Source: JAHRAW01 sp965226545
GTDB lineage: Bacteria; Pseudomonadota; Gammaproteobacteria; Arenicellales; Poriferihabitantaceae
Direction: 5' to 3'
Length of the DNA: 64,000 bases
Assembly (NCBI GenBank): GCA_965226545.1
Contig: OZ245364.1
Coordinates: 1,302,001 to 1,366,000 of the forward strand
The translations under genes and the position numbers were made by a program. Shown piece by piece: positions 7,782 through 17,384 of the stretch (within the stretch, counting starts at the first letter, position 1; each line of letters begins with the position of its first letter). Below the pieces are notes generated by a model. It did not search any database, had not been told where the DNA came from, and saw only the letters and a program-made list of their open reading frames with translations.

Positions 7782-9926
7782 TTACCGATTGCCGTAATCG
7801 TCGGGCAGTTCGCCGGGGGGGCGGACATTGCCGTCGACTTCGCGCGTTGGGCGATTCATTTGCGAGTCGCGTTGCTGCGTCGTGTTGCTGAAGTTGCGGC
7901 GCGGGTCGCGGCGTCCTTGTGAATCGGGGTTGCGTTGTGAATCGCGCGGCGGCTTGTTTTGCGGGTCGCGCGGCGATTTTTGTTGCGCATCGCGCGGCGG
8001 GTTGCCGCGATTGGGTTGCGGGCGGCGGTTTTGTCCGCCGGGGGCGTTGCGGTTGGATTGCGGGCGGCGGTTTTGCCCGCCTTGTCCGCCTTGACCACCT
8101 TGACCGCCGCCTTGCGCGCGATGCGGCGGGCGGTTGTCGTTGCGCGTGCGTTGCGAATCATTGCGGCGGCGCGGCGGACGACGGTTGGCGCTCGCCGGGC
8201 GCGCGCCCGGACGGCGTCCGCCGGCTTGGCGCGGCGGTTTGGGTTTGTCGGCGCGCAACAAGCCGAACAATTTTTTCAGCCAGCCGAAACCGACCGCGCG
8301 GCGCGGCACGGCGCGATGGCTGAGTTGGTCGATTTGGATGTGCGGCTTTTCGCGGTGCGCCGGCTGCATATCGGCGGCGGCTTCCTCGTTGTCGTTTTCG
8401 ACTTCGACCTTTTGTTCGAAACTCGGCGTGTTTTCAATCTCGGCAATCTCGACGTTGCGCAGTCGTTTAATTTCGAACTGCGGGCTGGCCAAATCCGCCG
8501 ACGGGATGATGACAATCCGCGCCGAGCATCGCGCTTCAATCTCGCCGATTTCGCGGCGTTTTTCGTTGAGCAGATATGTCGCCATATCGACCGGCAACAC
8601 CGCGCGCAACGCTTCGGTGTTGTCCTGCATCGCGCGCTCTTCGAGTTGGCGCAACAAACTGAGCGACGACGACACCACGCCGCGAATCACGCCGGTGCCT
8701 TCGCAGCGCGGGCAGACGCGATAGTTGACGTCGTTAATCGACGAGCGCAATCGTTGCCGCGACATTTCCAACAAACCGAATCGCGAGATTTTGCCGATTT
8801 GCACGCGCGCACGGTCGTGGCGCAACGATTCTTTGAGGCGGGTTTCGACCGCGCGTTGATTGCGGCTTTGCCCCATATCGATTAAATCGATGACCACCAA
8901 GCCGCCCAAATCGCGAATTCGCAATTGGCGGGCGAGTTCTTCGACCGACTCGAGATTGGTTTGCAGTGCGGTTTCTTCGATGTCCGCGCCTTTGGTGGCG
9001 CGCGCCGAATTGACGTCGACCGAGATTAACGCTTCGGTGTGGTCAATCACCAACAAGCCGCCGGACGGCAGCGAGACATGGCGTTTGAACGCCGAGCCGA
9101 TTTGTTGCTCGATTTGATAGCGCGAAAACAGCGGCGTGGTGTCTTCATACAGCCGCAGTTTTTTGAGATTGTGCGGCATCATGGTTTGCATAAACCGCCG
9201 CGCGCGTTCGTAAATCTCGCCGTCGTCGATGACCACTTCGGCGATGTCTTCGGCGAAGTGGTCGCGAATCGAGCGCACGATTAAATTGCTTTCCTGATAA
9301 ATCAGGCGCGGCGCCTTAATCTCGGCGTTGGCCGCTTCGATGGTTTCCCAGAGTTTCAGCAGAAAATCCAAATCCCATTGAAGTTCCTCGCGGTTGCGAC
9401 CGATGCCGGCGGTGCGCGCGATTAGCGCGTGGCGGTCGCCGACATCCAAATTCGCCAGCACTTCGCGCAAGCCGGCGCGTTCTTCGCCGAAGGCGCGGCG
9501 CGAGATGCCGCCGCCTTTGGGGTTGTTCGGCATCAGCACCAAAAACCGCCCGGCGAGGCTGATGAAAGTGCTGAGCGCCGCGCCTTTGCCGCTGCGCTCG
9601 TCCTTGCTGACCTGCACAATCATCTCTTGCCCTTCTTTAATTTCCTGGGCGATTTTGACGCTGGAAATCGGCGTCTTCGAGTCGTATTTGGTGAAGTAGC
9701 CGCGATAAATTTCCTTCAGCGGCAAAAAGCCCTGACGCTCGGCGCCATAATCGACAAACGCCGCCTCCAACCCCGGCTCGACTTTGGTGACTACGGCTTT
9801 GTAGATGTTGCCTTTGTTTTCGACGCGCACCGCCGATTCGATGTCCAAATCAATCAAGCGTTGCCCGTCGACAATGGCAACGCGCAATTCCTCAGGATGC
9901 GTTGCGTTAAACAGCATGCGTTTCAT
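7782..9926 (-). CDS. rne: Ribonuclease E
   Basis: Essential endoribonuclease for mRNA decay and stable-RNA processing. The start MKRMLFNATHPEELRVAI is the canonical RNase E N-terminus and is preceded by GGGAG at a good distance; a further seven in-frame codons upstream are probably not translated. The S1 domain lies near residues 35-120, the 5' sensor and DNase-I-like region follow with DVNSARATKG near residue 300, and the zinc-link CPRCEGTG lies near residue 405. At 714 residues it is much shorter than E. coli RNase E (1061). The tail after about residue 510 is low-complexity Arg/Pro/Gln/Asn/Gly with GGQ repeats, suited to RNA binding and scaffold contacts but unlike the E. coli scaffold in sequence. 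Confidence 0.93.
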   Translation of the reverse strand: MKRMLFNATHPEELRVAIVDGQRLIDLDIESAVRVENKGNIYKAVVTKVEPGLEAAFVDYGAERQGFLPLKEIYRGYFTKYDSKTPISSVKIAQEIKEGQEMIVQVSKDERSGKGAALSTFISLAGRFLVLMPNNPKGGGISRRAFGEERAGLREVLANLDVGDRHALIARTAGIGRNREELQWDLDFLLKLWETIEAANAEIKAPRLIYQESNLIVRSIRDHFAEDIAEVVIDDGEIYERARRFMQTMMPHNLKKLRLYEDTTPLFSRYQIEQQIGSAFKRHVSLPSGGLLVIDHTEALISVDVNSARATKGADIEETALQTNLESVEELARQLRIRDLGGLVVIDLIDMGQSRNQRAVETRLKESLRHDRARVQIGKISRFGLLEMSRQRLRSSINDVNYRVCPRCEGTGVIRGVVSSSLSLLRQLEERAMQDNTEALRAVLPVDMATYLLNEKRREIGEIEARCSARIVIIPSADLASPQFEIKRLRNVEIAEIENTPSFEQKVEVENDNEEAAADMQPAHREKPHIQIDQLSHRAVPRRAVGFGWLKKLFGLLRADKPKPPRQAGGRRPGARPASANRRPPRRRNDSQRTRNDNRPPHRAQGGGQGGQGGQGGQNRRPQSNRNAPGGQNRRPQPNRGNPPRDAQQKSPRDPQNKPPRDSQRNPDSQGRRDPRRNFSNTTQQRDSQMNRPTREVDGNVRPPGELPDDYGNR

Positions 9927-10454
9927 ATCATCACTCCCGCGCCGCACTTGCGCGGCGCATGCGCGGGCTTAAACTAGCGCGACAAGTGCGCCGCGCGATA
10001 AGCCCGCAAGTTTGCGGGAAGCGTCCGAGTGGGAAAAGCGTTAGAAGCGCGAGCGCGCGGTGTGCGGCGAATCGGCGGCGGATAACGCGAAATGCGTTGC
10101 GCCGCGGGTCAATGCAACGCCGATTGTGGTCAAGGCGGCGTTCCTTGCGGAGTCAACCGCAGCGCGAAAATCGCGCATCAATCGCAGCACGGCGCAGATG
10201 CGCTTGGCGGCGGATTGGCGGTGACACCGGACGGCGTTAAGCCGACTTGCGCCGGGCGAAATGCGCCGGCGGTTGTGATTGGTTCCACTATGCATCGTTG
10301 TTGTTGATTCGTTGCTCACTGCGGCATCGCCGCGTACGCTGTTCTTTCTCGGGCGCGTGCCCCATTGAAGGCGAAGTGGAAAATTATCAAACGCAACTGC
10401 AAACAACCGCTTCGCCCGGAAAAGTTTTCGTCGTCCGCAAATGCGAACGCGCGC
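9927..10454 (-). promoter_or_regulatory. Long, structured 5' leader of rne
   Basis: About 520 bases lie between the predicted promoter and the rne start, with no convincing gene. Close to the start codon, inverted repeats stand out: CGCGGCGCA pairs with TGCGCCGCG, and GCGGGCTTA pairs with TAAGCCCGC. Together they would fold the leader into a long hairpin. E. coli rne has a 361-base leader whose hairpin recruits RNase E to cleave its own mRNA. The same autoregulation is inferred here from leader length and structure alone. Confidence 0.55.
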
Positions 10455-10484
10455 AGTATAAACGCATAATTCGACCAATTGCAA
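10455..10484 (-). promoter_or_regulatory. Predicted sigma-70 promoter of rne
   Basis: On the minus strand, TTGCAA (10484-10479) and TATACT (10460-10455) are 18 bp apart. Transcription would start near 10448. Confidence 0.6.
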
Positions 10485-10499
10485 GCGTTGATGTCGATT

Positions 10500-11020
10500 T
10501 AATTTAAGTTTTTTTTAAGTTTATTAAGTTTACTTTAATGGGGGCTATCCGCGCGGTTTTGTGCGGTTTGTTGGCATGGGCGTTGGCGTTGCCGACATTG
10601 ACACCGATACTGACATCTTTGCCGCCGCCGTTAAACGATAAACGGCGGGTATGCTAAAATCCGCCGCCGACGGTGTTGTTGTAGTCGAGGCGGCGATGCG
10701 GATGTGGCAAGGTTGGCAATCTTTGGTCGATTTGTCGTAATGCATCGTTAAATGCATTGCGAATTCACCGTCAATTTGTCGTCAATTATTTATCGTCAAT
10801 TTATTTCCAATTCATTACCGATTCATTATTAATTCACCGCCAATTTTTCGCCAATCACACCGTCGCCGTCGGCAATGTTAACGTTAATGTTAATGGTGGC
10901 GACAATACCGAATTGTTATTCAACATTGTTATTCGACATCGATATCGACATCGACATTCGAGATTCGACTTTCGACATTCGACATCGATGATTCCCAACT
11001 GATTAACCCCAAAGGCAAAT
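10500..11020. repeat. Low-complexity spacer before aceA
   Basis: No gene is supported here. The stretch contains several repeat types: TTAAGTTT repeats (10503-10540), CGTCAATTT/CAATTCATTA repeats (10775-10850), and CGACATCGA/CGACATTCGA repeats (10930-10990). The last of these ends just upstream of the aceA ribosome-binding region. A promoter for aceA is expected here, but I cannot choose one within the repetitive sequence. Confidence 0.65.
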
Positions 11021-11023
11021 ACG

Positions 11024-12328
11024 ATGAACAGAGACCAACAGATTGCGGCGTTGCAGAAGGAATGGGACGAAAGTCCGCGTTGGAAGCGCGTCAAGCGCGG
11101 TTATCGCGCGGAGGATGTGGTGCGGTTGCGCGGTTCGGTTGCCATCGAGCACAGTTTGGCGCGGCGCGGCGCGATTAAGTTGTGGGCGTTGATTCACGGC
11201 GCGGCGAATAAAGGCTATGTCAATTGCCTCGGCGCGTTGACCGCCGGGCAGGCGGTGCAACAAGCCAAAGCCGGCATCGAGGCGATTTACCTGTCGGGCT
11301 GGCAGGTGGCCGCGGACAACAATTCCTCCGAAGCGATGTATCCGGATCAATCGTTGTATGCATACGATTCGGTGCCGACTGTGGTGCGCCGCATCAACAA
11401 CGCCTTCGCGCGCGCCGACCAAATCCAATGGCAACGCGGCGTTGGCGAGGGCGACGACGGCTACATCGATTATTTTCTGCCGATTGTCGCCGATGCCGAA
11501 GCCGGGTTTGGCGGGGTGTTGAACGCGTTCGAGTTGGCGAAGAACATGATTGCAGCCGGCGCGGGCGGCGTGCATTTTGAAGACCAATTGGCCGCGGTGA
11601 AAAAATGCGGACACATGGGCGGCAAGGTGTTGGTGCCGACTGCTGAAGCGGTGCAAAAATTAATCGCCGCGCGATTGGCGGCGGATGTGATGGGCGCGCC
11701 GACCGTGATTTTGGCGCGCACCGACGCCGAAGCCGCCAATCTGCTGACCTCGGACATCGACGCCAACGATGCGCCGTTTGTAACTGGCGAACGCACCGCC
11801 GAAGGATTCTTCCGCGTCAAAAACGGCTTGGAGCAGGCGGTCGCGCGCGGCGTCGCGTATGCGCCGTATGCCGATATGGTGTGGTGCGAAACCGGCACGC
11901 CGGATTTGGGCTTCGCGCGCGAATTCGCCCAAGCGGTGCAAGCCGCGCATCCCGGGCAGTTGCTCGCGTATAACTGTTCGCCGTCGTTTAATTGGCGCAA
12001 GAATCTCGACGACAAAACCATCGCCTCGTTCCAAGAGGAAATCGCCGCGATGGGCTATGTCTATCAATTCATCACCTTGGCCGGCATTCACAGCATTTGG
12101 TACAACATGTACGACTTGGCGCATGATTACGCGCGCGGCGCCGGCATGCGCCATTATGTCGACAAGGTGCAGCAACCCGAATTCGCCGCCGCCGAAAAGG
12201 GCTACACCTTCGTCGCGCATCAACAAGAGGTCGGCGCCGGTTATTTCGACGATGTGACCACGACGATTCAGGGCGGCTCCTCTTCGGTGACCGCATTGGC
12301 CGGTTCGACCGAAGAGGCGCAGTTTTAA
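11024..12328 (+). CDS. aceA: Isocitrate lyase
   Basis: Cleaves isocitrate to succinate and glyoxylate, the first step of the glyoxylate bypass, so that acetyl-CoA carbon can be used for growth. The 434-residue protein carries the signature KKCGHMGGK with catalytic Cys195, the same residue number as in E. coli AceA, and the metal-binding region VADAEAGFGG. Length and both termini match the family. aceK follows after 22 bp, so the two form an operon; malate synthase (aceB) is not in the window. Confidence 0.97.
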   Translation: MNRDQQIAALQKEWDESPRWKRVKRGYRAEDVVRLRGSVAIEHSLARRGAIKLWALIHGAANKGYVNCLGALTAGQAVQQAKAGIEAIYLSGWQVAADNNSSEAMYPDQSLYAYDSVPTVVRRINNAFARADQIQWQRGVGEGDDGYIDYFLPIVADAEAGFGGVLNAFELAKNMIAAGAGGVHFEDQLAAVKKCGHMGGKVLVPTAEAVQKLIAARLAADVMGAPTVILARTDAEAANLLTSDIDANDAPFVTGERTAEGFFRVKNGLEQAVARGVAYAPYADMVWCETGTPDLGFAREFAQAVQAAHPGQLLAYNCSPSFNWRKNLDDKTIASFQEEIAAMGYVYQFITLAGIHSIWYNMYDLAHDYARGAGMRHYVDKVQQPEFAAAEKGYTFVAHQQEVGAGYFDDVTTTIQGGSSSVTALAGSTEEAQF

Positions 12329-12350
12329 CGCGCGCATCGCCGACGCAAGC

Positions 12351-14132
12351 GTGCAACCGCAGCAAGCGGCCGATGATGCATTGGTGCGGCAAATCGCCGA
12401 TGCGATATTAACCGGCTTCAATCGGCATTTTTCGCGGTTTTTGCAAATCACCCGCGCGGCCAAACGGCGTTTCGAACGCGCCGATTGGTCGGCGGAAAGC
12501 GCGGCGCGCAAAGAGCGCATCGATTATTACGATTTGCGCGTCGCCGAAACCATCGACTATCTCAACCGCCATTTTGATTTGCCGCAACTCGACCGCGCAT
12601 TGTGGCGCGCGGTCAAGCGGCGTTATTTGTGGCTGTTGTACGATCACAAGCAGCCGGAGTTGGCTGAGAGTTTTTACAACTCGGTGTTCTGTCGGCTGTT
12701 CGACCGCAGTTATTTCAACAACAATCACATCTTCGTCAAGCCCGGCAGCGCGCTGGATTATTTGGATTTGGACGACCCGGCGTATGTTGGCTATTACCCG
12801 ACCGACGACAATCTGCGCGAAACCTTCCGCGCGATTTTGTTGCGGTTTAAGTTAAGCCGTCCGTGGCGCGATTTGGAGCGCGATTTGGATTGCTTGGTCG
12901 CCGATTTTGCGCCGACCTTAACCGCCGACTCGACGCCGCGACCGCATTGCCAGATGCATGTCGTCTCGTCGTTGTTCTATCGCAACAAAGCCGCGTATTT
13001 GGTCGGGCGCACGATACTCGGGGCGGAGACCGCGCCGTTTATGATTGCGATTTTATTGGATGAACAACGCCGGCTGTATGTCGATACGATACTCACCGAC
13101 GCCGATGACTTGGCGTTGATTTTCAGTTTTACCCGCGCGTATTTTATGGTCGACACCACTGTGCCGGCCGGCTTGGTGAATTTTCTTGCATCGATATTGC
13201 CGAGCAAAACCCGCGCCGAGTTGTACGCCTGCATCGGTTTCCAAAAGCAGGGCAAGACGCTGTTTTACCGCGAATTTTTGCATCACCTGAGTCATTCCAG
13301 CGACAAACTCATCACCGCCCCGGGCATCAAGGGGATGGTGATGAGCGTGTTTACGTTGCCGTCGTATCCGTATGTGTTTAAGGTGATTAAAGACCAATTC
13401 GGTTCATCCAAAAACACCAGCCGCGCGGCGGTCAAGGAAAAATATCAATTGGTCAAAATGCACGACCGCGTCGGTCGAATGGCTGACACGTTGGAGTTTT
13501 CGCATGTCGCGTTTCCATTGGCGCGGTTTTCCGATGAACTGCTGGCAGAGTTGCGTTTGGATATTGCCGGCAGTTTATACCTCGAAGGCGACAACATCAT
13601 CATCCGCCATTTGTACATCGAGCGGCGGATGATACCGTTTAACATTTTTTTGGAATACGCCGATGACGAGATGCTCGAACAAGGCGTCAACAGTTACGGC
13701 AATGCGATTAAGGAGATGATTGCCGCCAACATTTTTCCCGGCGATATGCTGCTGAAAAATTTCGGCGTCACCCGCCAAAACCGCGTGGTGTTTTATGATT
13801 ACGATGAAATCGCCAAGATGACCGACATCAACATCCGCCGCCAACCGGCGCCGCGCAGCATCGATGAAGAGATGGCCGGCGAGCCGTGGTTTCACATCGG
13901 CGAGAATGATTTTTTCCCCGAACAATTCGAACGATTCGTCGCCAATCATCCGCGCGCCGGCGAACGTTTTGTCGCCCGCCACGGCGAATTGTTGGAAGCG
14001 GCGTATTGGCGTCAAGTTCAACACGACATCCGCGACAACAAACGCCACGATGTGTTTCCGTATCATCTCGAAAAACGATTTTGCCATCGCTATCCGGTGG
14101 GCGATGGTGGGGACATTAAAGTGCGGGGTTAA
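12351..14132 (+). CDS. aceK: Isocitrate dehydrogenase kinase/phosphatase
   Basis: This bifunctional enzyme phosphorylates and dephosphorylates isocitrate dehydrogenase, deciding whether isocitrate enters the TCA cycle or the AceA bypass. The 593-residue protein spans the regulatory domain and the kinase/phosphatase domain. The latter contains the ATP-loop region APGIKGMVM near residue 322 and the DYDEIA segment near residue 485. Its start is GTG, 22 bp behind aceA, as expected for an aceA-aceK operon. No terminator follows; the downstream spacer is repetitive. Confidence 0.94.
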   Translation: MQPQQAADDALVRQIADAILTGFNRHFSRFLQITRAAKRRFERADWSAESAARKERIDYYDLRVAETIDYLNRHFDLPQLDRALWRAVKRRYLWLLYDHKQPELAESFYNSVFCRLFDRSYFNNNHIFVKPGSALDYLDLDDPAYVGYYPTDDNLRETFRAILLRFKLSRPWRDLERDLDCLVADFAPTLTADSTPRPHCQMHVVSSLFYRNKAAYLVGRTILGAETAPFMIAILLDEQRRLYVDTILTDADDLALIFSFTRAYFMVDTTVPAGLVNFLASILPSKTRAELYACIGFQKQGKTLFYREFLHHLSHSSDKLITAPGIKGMVMSVFTLPSYPYVFKVIKDQFGSSKNTSRAAVKEKYQLVKMHDRVGRMADTLEFSHVAFPLARFSDELLAELRLDIAGSLYLEGDNIIIRHLYIERRMIPFNIFLEYADDEMLEQGVNSYGNAIKEMIAANIFPGDMLLKNFGVTRQNRVVFYDYDEIAKMTDINIRRQPAPRSIDEEMAGEPWFHIGENDFFPEQFERFVANHPRAGERFVARHGELLEAAYWRQVQHDIRDNKRHDVFPYHLEKRFCHRYPVGDGGDIKVRG

Positions 14133-14319
14133 TGCGGGGTTAATTCGAAGTGACTTGGAAAGTTATTCGAAGTTACTTCGAAGTCACTTAATTGTTACTG
14201 TGGTTTTGTATGCAGTTTGGTTTACTAAAGTATTGCAGGTCACCGTCCGTCACAAGTTGCAAGTCACGGTTCACAAGTTAAAAGTCACATTCCACATTCC
14301 ACATTCCCAATCCCCACTG
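14133..14319. repeat. TTCGAAGT(G/T)ACTT repeats after aceK
   Basis: Around 14148-14190 the motif TTCGAAGTTACTT and variants recur about four times. A run of CACGGTTCACAAGTTAAAAGTCAC-like variation follows to 14300. No gene is seen. The spacer separates convergent aceK and dksA. Confidence 0.7.
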
Positions 14320-14754
14320 TTACGACAACTGCCGCTCACGAATTTCATCGAGGGTTTTGCAGTCGATGCAAAGTTCCGCAGTCGGTCGCGCTTCCAATCG
14401 TTTCAGCCCGATTTCTTCGCCGCAGTTTTCGCACCAACCAAAATCGCCGGCATCGATGCGTTCGAGCGCTTCGTTGATTTTTTTAGTCAGTTTGCGGTCG
14501 CGGTCGCGGCCGCGCAATTCGAGCGCCATGTCGGTTTCTTGGCTGGCGCGGTCGGTTGGGTCGGGGTGATTCGAGGTTTCGTCCTTGATGTGTCCGACGG
14601 TTTTGGAGGTGTCATGCCCCAACGCCGCGCGCCACGCCGCGAGTATTTCGCCAAAATGCTTCAATTGCGCGGGGTTCATATAGGCCTCGCCGCGTTTGGC
14701 TTTATACGCCGCAATGCCGTGAATTAAAGACTCGGCGGATTTTCGTTTTGTCAT
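14320..14754 (-). CDS. dksA: RNA polymerase-binding transcription factor DksA
   Basis: DksA inserts into the secondary channel of RNA polymerase and, with ppGpp, represses rRNA promoters and activates amino-acid promoters. The globular start has the EAYMNPAQLKHF segment. The coiled-coil tip is DPTDRA, keeping the two key Asp residues and the Ala (DPVDRA in E. coli). The zinc finger is CENCG...CIDC, so this is a zinc-bearing rather than cysteine-poor version. The start MTKRKSAESL gives 144 residues; an ATG 13 codons upstream (14793) would give 157, close to the 151 of E. coli, so the start is not certain. Confidence 0.92.
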   Translation of the reverse strand: MTKRKSAESLIHGIAAYKAKRGEAYMNPAQLKHFGEILAAWRAALGHDTSKTVGHIKDETSNHPDPTDRASQETDMALELRGRDRDRKLTKKINEALERIDAGDFGWCENCGEEIGLKRLEARPTAELCIDCKTLDEIRERQLS

Positions 14755-14831
14755 TGTGTCGCGTTCTAAAAATTGCCGACCGATGATGCGCAACTCGAGC
14801 CGCGCAAAAACGGCGGGGATGTGAGGTTAAG

Positions 14832-14858
14832 AAAAAAGGGCGCGCGGAGACGCGCCCG
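14832..14858 (-). terminator. Intrinsic terminator of the 14877-16358 gene
   Basis: Stem GGGCGCG/CGCGCCC (14838-14844 with 14851-14857), followed in the minus direction by CTTTTTTC. Confidence 0.85.
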
Positions 14859-14876
14859 TGGTTGTAAGCGGCGAAG

Positions 14877-16358
14877 TTAAAACGCCACTTGCCCGCCAAA
14901 ACGTATTGCGTGTTCTTCGGCGTGTTGTGAATCGATGCGCCGTTCGCCGCGCAGATTGAAGTTGAGTTGTTTGTTCATCACCCAATCGATGCCGAGCCGC
15001 ACGCTGTCGGCGTCGCCCAAGATGAGTTCGCCAAACGGCGTCACCACGCCGCCAATCGCGCCGGGTGCGGCAAAGCCGTATGCCAATCGCGTACGCGCGC
15101 GCAATGCCGGTTGTTCGGCATCGACATCATCGACATTGGCGAAGTTGGCCACTTGCGCGAATGCCGAAGCCAGCGGCGCATCGCCGTAGGTCGGCAACAC
15201 ATCCAGCGAAAAGCCCTGTTCATCCAAGCCCGGCGCAAGGCGGAATTTGGCGGCGACGCCCCATTCTTCATAATCGCTGCCGTAGCCGAACAATGCATGC
15301 GCCTTGCCTTCGAGCAATACGCGGCCGTTGCGATAGCGCAAGCCCATGCCGGTTTCGGTGGCGGTGCCGATTCGCCCGTCGCCGCCGTCACGCCGGATGT
15401 TGATTTGCGCGAGCGGCAATAAAGTGCCGCCGGAATTGCGTTCCAGCCAACGCCGCCATTCGGCGCCGACTTTTAAGGTGTTGGCTTCGATGCGTTGGGC
15501 GGCAATCGGGTCGGTGCCACTGTCGGCGCCTTCGTCGACATCCATCCGCCCGCCGCTGAATTCGGCTTTGATGCGCATCGTCGGCGAGATTTCCGAACCG
15601 CCGCCAACGCCGAATACTGCCATTTCAATATCGGTGATGCGGTCTTGTTCAGGATTGTTGGCGTCGGGGACGCCGGCTTTGTCTGTATTTTGTTTGAATA
15701 TCGTCACTTCGCCTGACGAATAGCCGGCGGTTGCCCAAAGGTCGACTGAATCGGTGCGCCAACCGACATACGGGTGCAAGCCGAATAAATCGATTTCATA
15801 GCGTCCGCTGGTGTAGCCTCCTGGGTCACCTTTGTTTACGTTGCGCTCGGCTTCGTACTCGAAATCGCCTTTCGACCATGCCACCGCCATCCCAGCCAAA
15901 CCGCGTTCGCCAAGCGGCGCATCCAAGCCAAAATGTGCGCCGGTTAATTCGCCGTCCCAATCCAACGTTTCAGTGGTGAGTTTGCCGACGCCGGGGGCTT
16001 CGAAATCATCGCCTTTGATTGCGCCGGATAAATTGCGCGAATCCAAGCCGCCCCACGAAGTTGCCGCAGCCAAGCCGGCGAGTTCCTCCGGGGTGTTGTC
16101 GCGGAAGCCGCCGGGTAAATCATCCACTTGTGCAAAGCGGTCGGCGATTGCGCCGACCACCATGCCGACCGAAGCCGCCGCCACTTTGGACAATACTTGT
16201 TCGTTTTGGTCGGTGTAGACAAAAGTGGTGGTGGCGTTTTGCGCCATCGCCGACGGGGCAGCCGCGCAGGTCAACAACGCCAGCACCGCCAACCATTGGC
16301 GCGGTTTGTGCGATGCGCCAAGCGGCGTGCGGTTTAATTGGGGCAGGTGTCGATTCAT
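14877..16358 (-). CDS. Autotransporter-type outer-membrane beta-barrel protein without passenger
   Basis: The 493-residue protein has a signal peptide ending near PSAMA-QN (about residue 40). A helical linker with VGAIADRFAQ follows, then repeated amphipathic strands (LHPYVGWR, LWATAGYSSGEV, LLEGKAHALFGYG) ending in the outer-membrane signature F at the C-terminus (RFGGQVAF). Linker and barrel match the C-terminal parts of the two giant proteins at 29976-34489 and 47900-53062. Here the passenger is missing or reduced to about 20 residues. It could be a pore, an adhesin remnant, or a barrel serving passengers from elsewhere. Terminator downstream; monocistronic. Confidence 0.8.
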   Translation of the reverse strand: MNRHLPQLNRTPLGASHKPRQWLAVLALLTCAAAPSAMAQNATTTFVYTDQNEQVLSKVAAASVGMVVGAIADRFAQVDDLPGGFRDNTPEELAGLAAATSWGGLDSRNLSGAIKGDDFEAPGVGKLTTETLDWDGELTGAHFGLDAPLGERGLAGMAVAWSKGDFEYEAERNVNKGDPGGYTSGRYEIDLFGLHPYVGWRTDSVDLWATAGYSSGEVTIFKQNTDKAGVPDANNPEQDRITDIEMAVFGVGGGSEISPTMRIKAEFSGGRMDVDEGADSGTDPIAAQRIEANTLKVGAEWRRWLERNSGGTLLPLAQINIRRDGGDGRIGTATETGMGLRYRNGRVLLEGKAHALFGYGSDYEEWGVAAKFRLAPGLDEQGFSLDVLPTYGDAPLASAFAQVANFANVDDVDAEQPALRARTRLAYGFAAPGAIGGVVTPFGELILGDADSVRLGIDWVMNKQLNFNLRGERRIDSQHAEEHAIRFGGQVAF

Positions 16359-16443
16359 TGGAAAACTCCGGTGTTGGGCGGTTTCGTCATTCGGGTTCGC
16401 GGCATCGCCTGCGGCATGCGCGCGGGTTTGTTAATGTTGGCGA

Positions 16444-17358
16444 TTATTGCCGCTTGGCGGTGATTTTGTCAAGTTCATTGGGCAACTTTTTGCAATCGAT
16501 TTTATCCGCCGCCGATGCGCGCGCAACCGCCGGCGTGGCCGGCGGCGCATTGGATGAAGGGCGCGCCCGCGCGGCAAGATGCTTGCGCCGCCGCAACTCG
16601 CGCGGCGACATGGTCAGCGGGCGATAGATTTCGACGCGGTCGCCATCCGCCAATCGCCAATCCAGCGGGCGTTGCTTGGCAAACACGCCGACGCGCAAGG
16701 CGCGCAACTGCGCCGGCGTTTGCCCTTGCAGGCGTGTCGATGCGCGCAAGGCGTGTTCAATCGTCGCCGACGCCGGCAAGGTGAGCGATTCGATAATCGG
16801 CGATTGCGTTTCGCTATGCACCAACTCGATGTTGAGATGTGGTTGCGCAGGACGCGGTTGTACAGTGTTACGAGTCGATTCGTTACGATTCAATTCATCG
16901 GCGCGTTGCACGAAAGAATCGACCATTGTGTCGGCGATGTGGGTGAACACTGTTGCAAATAATTTATCCGCCAATGTGTTGTTGAGTGAAAAACGCAAGG
17001 TCAACGCGATGCGACAGGCGCGTGCGTCCAAGGCGGTGAATTGCCAAACGCCTTCGAAGTGGCGAAATGGGCCGTCCAACATCGACATGATAATTTCGCG
17101 CGACTCACGCGACTCATTCGAATCGCGCGACTCACCCGACTCGCATGATTCGATTAATCTGTTGTGGGTTGCAAACGATTTACGAATGCCGCGAAAATCG
17201 ATGTCGATGCGCGCGCGCATTTGATGCGCATCCGCCGACAACACTTGCGCATCCGCACACCACGGCAAAAACGCCGGATACGCTTTGATGTCGTTAACCA
17301 GCGCGTACATGTCGGCGGCGCGATGCGCGACCAGCGCGCTGCGGGTGATGTTATGCAT
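16444..17358 (-). CDS. RatA-like START-domain protein fused to RnfH/RatB-like ubiquitin-fold domain
   Basis: The start MHNITRSALV is the usual RatA N-terminus. Residues 1 to about 170 form the COQ10/RatA START-like domain (AYPAFLPWC near 30-38, MLDGPFRHFEGVWQF near 95-110). From about 190 to 270 lies an RnfH-type beta-grasp domain (LRVGVFAKQRPLDWRLADGDRVEIYRPL, split here as VGVFAKQRPLDW and DGDRVEIYRPL). In E. coli ratA and ratB (rnfH) are adjacent separate genes next to smpB; here they are one 304-residue protein, divergent from smpB by 26 bp. Six 9-bp repeats (17099-17152) insert an SRES-rich loop into the START domain. E. coli RatA is reported to affect ribosome assembly; the function here is unknown, and ubiquinone binding is an alternative. 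Confidence 0.82.
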   Translation of the reverse strand: MHNITRSALVAHRAADMYALVNDIKAYPAFLPWCADAQVLSADAHQMRARIDIDFRGIRKSFATHNRLIESCESGESRDSNESRESREIIMSMLDGPFRHFEGVWQFTALDARACRIALTLRFSLNNTLADKLFATVFTHIADTMVDSFVQRADELNRNESTRNTVQPRPAQPHLNIELVHSETQSPIIESLTLPASATIEHALRASTRLQGQTPAQLRALRVGVFAKQRPLDWRLADGDRVEIYRPLTMSPRELRRRKHLAARARPSSNAPPATPAVARASAADKIDCKKLPNELDKITAKRQ

Positions 17359-17384
17359 GGTGTTTGGATTATACTTGCAATGCG

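Noticed and set aside
7025..7891. Several overlapping open frames of 60-130 codons in the 106-bp array
   Set aside because: The repeat period is not a multiple of three, so frames rotate between copies; no start signals, and Arg/His-rich translations are as expected for GC-rich repeats.
10041..10484. A 147-codon minus-strand frame upstream of rne
   Set aside because: No recognisable protein, overlaps the predicted rne promoter and leader, and lacks a ribosome-binding site; treated as leader.
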